From contig JASLMY010000175.1 in NCBI GenBank assembly GCA_030746295.1, positions 1 through 10,610 of the forward strand: a stretch of DNA of 10,610 nt, read 5' to 3'. Made by a program: the position numbers and the translations under genes. Below the pieces are notes generated by a model. That model worked only from the letters and a program-made list of their open reading frames with translations. It made no database searches and was not told the origin of the DNA. Of the stretch, positions 7,992 to 10,610 are shown piece after piece (position 1 is the stretch's first letter; every line of letters starts with the position of its first letter). The DNA is from Alphaproteobacteria bacterium (lineage in GTDB: Bacteria > Pseudomonadota > Alphaproteobacteria > GCA-2731375).

Positions 7992-8108
7992 GGTGATACA
8001 TGCGGGCGCATTCTGGAATGGCGCTACGCCGCGGCCACTCGCCTTGCCGGTGCGCCGCATCGGTGTCAGCATGCGCTTCGGTGTCGACCGCATGAGGGGC
8101 GTTTCGTC

Positions 8109-9008
8109 ATGGTCGTTGACCCTATCTCATCCAAGGGTGCGGAAGCGTTGCGGGTCACCGAGCGGCATCCGCTGCTCGGCGCCGAGGTCCGTGGGCTCGA
8201 TCTGAGCCGGCCGTTGGACGCGGCCACGGTCGCCGCGATTCTGGAGATCTGGGCCCGGCACCTGGTGCTCGTCTTCCCCGAGCAGGAGTTGAGCGAGGCG
8301 GCACAGGTCCGCTTCAGCCGCTATTTCGGCGAGCTGGCCGTGCATCAGGACCCGGAGAAGATTTCCGCCCGCGTGCCCGAGATCTTCCGCGTCGCCAACG
8401 TCGACGAGGATGGCAATCTGCTGCCGGAGGAGCACGAGCTGCGCCGCTATTTCCGGGTCCTGACCGGGCTATGGCACACCGACGGCTCGTATAAGGACAT
8501 GCCCTCGCATGCCTCGGTCCTGCATGGCCTGGAGGTGCCGCCGGAAGGCGGCGAGACCTGGTATGCCAACATGTTCGCTGCCTACGAGGCCCTGCCCGAG
8601 GCGGTCAAGAAGAAGATCCAAGGCCGCCAGATGGTGCACAGCCACGACTTGAACCGCATCATCTGCCCCGGCCTAACGCCGACGACCGAGCAGCAGAAGC
8701 GCGACCTGCCGCCGATGACGCATCCGCTCGTTCGTACCCATGCCGACGGCCGCAAGTCCCTCTTCATCAGCGAGAACGTCGCCTACTACGTCGGCGGCAT
8801 GCCGTTGGAGGAGGGCAAGGCCCTGCATCGCCAGCTGATGGAGCTGGCGACCCGGCCCGAGTTCGTCTATCGCCACAAGTGGCAGGCCGGCGACGTGGTG
8901 ATGTGGGACAATCGCGCCACTCTGCACCGGGTCACCGAATACGACGGCCGCAAGTATCGCCGGGTGCTGCAGCGGACCGAGATCCTGGGCCAAGAGGTGG
9001 TCGTCTAG
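8109..9008 (+). CDS. TauD/TfdA family Fe(II)/2-oxoglutarate-dependent dioxygenase
   Basis: The 299-residue protein has the TauD/TfdA layout: HPLLGAEVRGLDLSRPL near the N-terminus, the iron-binding pair His123 and Asp125 in WHTDGSY, and the distal iron ligand His273 in ATLHRVTEYD. Candidate 2OG-carboxylate arginines follow 11 to 16 residues later (R284, R285, R289 in KYRRVLQRTEI). WDNRATLHR is the standard block. Such enzymes hydroxylate or desulfonate small molecules (taurine, 2,4-D, alkyl sulfates, amino-acid-like compounds) using O2 and 2OG. The substrate here is not evident. The ATG at 8109 follows GAGGGG at 8094-8099 (9-base spacer); the frame is open further upstream, but the homology starts near this ATG. 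It leads a likely two-gene operon with the second oxygenase 56 bp downstream. Confidence 0.9.
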   Translation: MVVDPISSKGAEALRVTERHPLLGAEVRGLDLSRPLDAATVAAILEIWARHLVLVFPEQELSEAAQVRFSRYFGELAVHQDPEKISARVPEIFRVANVDEDGNLLPEEHELRRYFRVLTGLWHTDGSYKDMPSHASVLHGLEVPPEGGETWYANMFAAYEALPEAVKKKIQGRQMVHSHDLNRIICPGLTPTTEQQKRDLPPMTHPLVRTHADGRKSLFISENVAYYVGGMPLEEGKALHRQLMELATRPEFVYRHKWQAGDVVMWDNRATLHRVTEYDGRKYRRVLQRTEILGQEVVV

Positions 9009-9026
9009 CGAGGCCGCTGCCGGGCG

Positions 9027-9050
9027 CGATGGCCTGAACGGCCGCCATCG
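9027..9050 (+). promoter_or_regulatory. Intercistronic hairpin touching the downstream ribosome site
   Basis: CGATGGC (9027-9033) and GCCATCG (9044-9050) form a perfect 7-bp stem around a 10-base loop. An inner GGCC-TGAAC-GGCC pairing is an alternative. It lies between the two oxygenase genes, and the stem ends immediately before GGAAAGGAG (9051-9059). It may tune relative expression, stabilise a processed 3' end, or end some transcripts. Confidence 0.35.
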
Positions 9051-9053
9051 GGA

Positions 9054-9059
9054 AAGGAG
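9054..9059 (+). promoter_or_regulatory. Ribosome binding site AAGGAG for the second oxygenase
   Basis: AAGGAG ends 5 bases before the ATG at 9065. It rules out the in-frame GTG at 9059, which overlaps the site itself. Confidence 0.8.
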
Positions 9060-9064
9060 TGCGC

Positions 9065-9880
9065 ATGGCGACGTGGCGAACGGGCGAGGCCCTGCCGCTC
9101 GACGCGGAGAATTTGCAGGCCTTGTTCGACAACGAGATACCTGCGATCCGCATACCGGGTTTCGCGACGGCGGCGGAATGCCGGGCCTTCGCGGCCGCTC
9201 TGCGCAAGTGCGAGCTGCATGTCGTCAAGGGTGCGACCGACTATTCCGCGCCGGCCTTCGAGGCGCAGCGCATCGCCTTCATCGGCCTGACGCAGTACGA
9301 GTTCAAGTATCGCCCGATGGACGACTATCTCGACGCCGCCGAGGCCGCGCGGGCCGAAGTGGCGCCGGTGTTCGGGCAGTCCTTCGATCCGGTGCAGCGC
9401 ATGATGGAGCGTCTTCGAGCACTCGTCGGCGGCTGCGTCGAGATCGCCCGCGATCGGGGCGGCCGGCGCTACTCCGCCACCATCATCCGCAGCTCCAACG
9501 AGGGCCTGGCGCTGCACGCCGACTTCGCACCCTATCAGGCGCCGCAACTGACGGTGGCCGCGTCGGACGCCCAGCTCGCCTGGAACTTCTATGCCGAGGT
9601 GCCGGGAAGCGAGGGCGGCCACACTACGCTCTACGACCGGCCCTGGTCCTGGCAGCGGACGGCTGAGGCCGAGATCGCCGAGAACTACCCGCTGGCGCGC
9701 GCCCAAGTCGCCGGCGCCGACAGCTTCACCTTCGAGCCGCAAGAGGGCGAGGTGGTGATGTTCAACTCGCGCAATCCGCACGAGGTCGTCCCCGTCGCCG
9801 CACCCGACGGCAAGGACCGGATCGCCATGGCCACCTTCATCGGCCGAATGCCGGGCGGCGACCTGCACCTCTGGTCCTAA
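9065..9880 (+). CDS. 2OG-Fe(II) oxygenase family protein (prolyl-hydroxylase-like fold)
   Basis: This 271-residue protein has a double-stranded beta-helix oxygenase signature. His151 and Asp153 in LALHADFAPY form the HxD pair, His239 in FNSRNPHEVVPV is the distal iron ligand, and Arg252 in KDRIAMATFIGR, 13 residues later, is placed to hold the 2OG carboxylate. This spacing is typical of the prolyl 4-hydroxylase-like group rather than TauD/TfdA, so the two adjacent oxygenases are different families, not a duplication. SATIIRSSNEGLALHAD, EVPGSEGGHTTLYDRPW and EPQEGEVVMFNSRNPH are the recognisable core blocks. The substrate is unknown: candidates are a small metabolite also acted on by the TauD-like enzyme, or a protein side chain. 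Co-transcription with the TauD-like gene and divergence from a BacA-like gene suggest a small metabolic cluster. Confidence 0.86.
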   Translation: MATWRTGEALPLDAENLQALFDNEIPAIRIPGFATAAECRAFAAALRKCELHVVKGATDYSAPAFEAQRIAFIGLTQYEFKYRPMDDYLDAAEAARAEVAPVFGQSFDPVQRMMERLRALVGGCVEIARDRGGRRYSATIIRSSNEGLALHADFAPYQAPQLTVAASDAQLAWNFYAEVPGSEGGHTTLYDRPWSWQRTAEAEIAENYPLARAQVAGADSFTFEPQEGEVVMFNSRNPHEVVPVAAPDGKDRIAMATFIGRMPGGDLHLWS

Positions 9881-9903
9881 GCTCCGAAGGCCGCTATCCG
9901 ACT

Positions 9904-9932
9904 TGGCCGTTCAACCGCCCCGGCAACGGCCG
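9904..9932 (+). terminator. Possible terminator hairpin after the oxygenase pair
   Basis: GGCCGTT (9905-9911) and AACGGCC (9925-9931) form a perfect 7-bp stem with a 13-base loop, extended by a T.G pair (9904/9932). It begins 24 bases after the oxygenase stop. Only a weak ATTT follows, so intrinsic termination is uncertain. Confidence 0.38.
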
Positions 9933-9938
9933 TGCCAT

Positions 9939-9967
9939 TTGCGCCAGGCGAGGCGAGGCGCCATATT
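9939..9967 (+). promoter_or_regulatory. Possible promoter of the peroxiredoxin-like selenoprotein gene
   Basis: TTGCGC (9939-9944) and CATATT (9962-9967) are separated by 17 bases and match the sigma-70 consensus at 3 and 4 of 6 positions. This would start a transcript with a leader of about 55 bases before the GTG at 10029. The spacer contains three tandem AGGCG units (9946-9960). The match is modest. Confidence 0.3.
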
Positions 9968-10014
9968 GGCCGGCGACGCCGTCGGCGGTCGACGATCTCC
10001 GGCGGCCCGGACCA

Positions 10015-10021
10015 GAGGGAG
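10015..10021 (+). promoter_or_regulatory. Ribosome binding site GAGGGAG fixing a GTG start
   Basis: GAGGGAG lies 7 bases before GTG at 10029-10031. This supports that GTG as the start of the redox gene rather than an upstream start, since the frame is open back to about 9903 with no conserved content. Confidence 0.7.
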
Positions 10022-10028
10022 CAAGCAA

Positions 10029-10505
10029 GTGGCAGAACGATTGGCGGCCGGGCAGGGTTTCCCGGCGACGGCCATCACCCTTTCCGACGGTAGCGCCATG
10101 ACGCTGCCCGACGACATGGTCGATGGCTACAAGATGATCATCTTCTTTCGGGGATCCTGGTGACCGTACTGTCGACGTCAGTTGGGCGGCTTCAGTGAGC
10201 ACTTGGACGACTTGAAGGGACGCAACGTCAGCGTCGTCGCGGCCAGCTCCGACCCGCAGGAGAAGGCGGCGGAGATGGCGGCCGACCTTGGGATTCCGAT
10301 CGGCTGGGGCGTCGATCAGAAAACCATCGAGAGCCTGGGCGGCTATTGGGAGCCGCGGCGAAACTTCTCGCAACCGGCCGAGTTCCTGCTGGCACCGTCG
10401 GGCAAGATCGCGCAGCTCTCCTACAGCGACGGCCCCTTGGCCCGAACCGAGGCGGGCGACGTCATCAAGGTCGTGGACTTCCTGGAAAGCCAGAAGACGA
10501 AGTAG
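10029..10505 (+). CDS. Peroxiredoxin-like thioredoxin-fold protein, probable selenoprotein with UxxC motif (TGA at 10161-10163 read as Sec)
   Basis: Reading through one in-frame TGA gives a 158-residue AhpC/TSA (redoxin)-like protein. The first 44 residues end in MIIFFRGSW. The TGA is codon 45, and the same frame continues PYCRRQLGGFSEHL to a TAG at 10503-10505. Relatives of this peroxiredoxin-like group have RGxWCPYC at this place, so TGA replaces the first Cys of CxxC and Cys48 is the resolving partner. Further conserved pieces follow: VVAASSDPQEKA, then QPAEFLLAPSGKI (about residues 117-129). Selenocysteine at a catalytic redox cysteine is the usual pattern in bacterial selenoproteins. GTG at 10029 is chosen for its GAGGGAG site at 10015-10021. 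Expected role: reduction of peroxides or disulfides in the cytoplasm; no signal peptide is seen. Alternatives are a nonsense mutation of TGC/TGT or a sequencing error; a frameshift is excluded because the frame is unchanged. Confidence 0.8.
10176..10209 (+). promoter_or_regulatory. Candidate bacterial SECIS-like hairpin downstream of the TGA
   Basis: CGTC+AGT (10176-10182) can pair with ACT+GACG (10201-10203 and 10206-10209, with TG bulged). A one-sided TGGGCG bulge leads to an inner stem GCTT/GAGC (10189-10192 with 10197-10200) and apical loop CAGT at 10193-10196. The loop starts 30 bases after the TGA, inside the distance range reported for bacterial SECIS elements, and contains GU. The bulges are large, and another fold (GAC-GTC with GGC-TTC, 10174-10193, loop AGTTGGGC) competes, so this was found by eye only. 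Confidence 0.35.
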
Positions 10506-10610
10506 TACCTGCGAGCACTCGAACCGACTCTCGCGGCGTCATCAACTCACTTGTTGGAGTGTTGTTGCTCGTTGCTCTCTGAGTCTGGCGTTGATGATTG
10601 TAATGAGTTT
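10506..10610. other. Non-coding tail of lower GC with inverted repeats
   Basis: No gene is recognised here. GCGAG (10511-10515) and CTCGC (10530-10534) could form a short hairpin after the selenoprotein stop. TCATCAAC (10539-10546) is exactly repeated inverted as GTTGATGA (10590-10597). By hand count only 30 of the last 70 bases are G or C, far below the rest of the window, so a different type of DNA may begin here. Confidence 0.4.

Noticed and set aside
10029..10163. Reading the redox gene as a broken pseudogene
   Set aside because: The frame does not shift, the TGA falls exactly at a catalytic Cys position, and everything after it is intact and well coding. Selenocysteine explains this better, although a point nonsense mutation cannot be fully excluded.
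10029..10505. TGA as tryptophan by an altered genetic code
   Set aside because: Several clearly real genes in the window end at TGA, and tryptophan is encoded by TGG immediately before this TGA.

Overview
The window is GC-rich (roughly two-thirds G+C by eye). Its genes look like those of a free-living alphaproteobacterium, perhaps Rhodospirillales-like; this is judged from codon use and protein style, not from a phylogenetic marker. Genes are tightly packed on both strands with short intergenic gaps. No gap exceeds 300 bases, and I saw no rRNA, tRNA, CRISPR array or transposase.

Layout. (1) 1-302: the 3' end of an acyl-CoA carboxylase beta subunit, most like methylcrotonyl-CoA carboxylase. 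(2) 308-1503, minus: a PPOX-type flavoprotein followed, with a 1-nt overlap, by a small histidine phosphatase. (3) 1651-3735, plus: a bifunctional enoyl-CoA hydratase/3-hydroxyacyl-CoA dehydrogenase of beta-oxidation. (4) 3922-5129, minus: a second histidine phosphatase and, behind its own probable promoter, a small exported protein with an HExxH zinc-site motif resembling the SprA-related metalloprotease family. (5) 5222-5674, plus: a protein with the type II dehydroquinase fold whose active site is only partly kept. (6) 5682-7330: a KDG kinase and a KDPG aldolase, divergently transcribed. Together they take 2-keto-3-deoxygluconate to pyruvate and glyceraldehyde-3-phosphate (lower Entner-Doudoroff arm). 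The aldolase gene ends inside a small repeat/hairpin element. (7) 7364-9880: a prephenate dehydratase-fold protein lacking the dehydratase TRF motif (as in BacA-type prephenate decarboxylases), divergent from two consecutive Fe(II)/2-oxoglutarate oxygenases. (8) 10029-10505: a thioredoxin-fold, peroxiredoxin-like protein whose frame is interrupted by one in-frame TGA exactly where the first Cys of a CxxC motif belongs.

The strongest unusual signal is (8). The frame stays open and clearly coding for 113 codons after the TGA, and the residues around it read GSW-(TGA)-PYC. The best explanation is a selenoprotein with a UxxC redox site. A possible SECIS-like hairpin lies just downstream. A conventional gene caller would cut this gene in two or shorten it. 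Other points worth a second look are the degenerate dehydroquinase, the small HEEAH protein, the BacA-like/oxygenase cluster with a 15-bp palindrome in its divergent promoter region, and the tandem-repeat hairpin at the aldolase 3' end.
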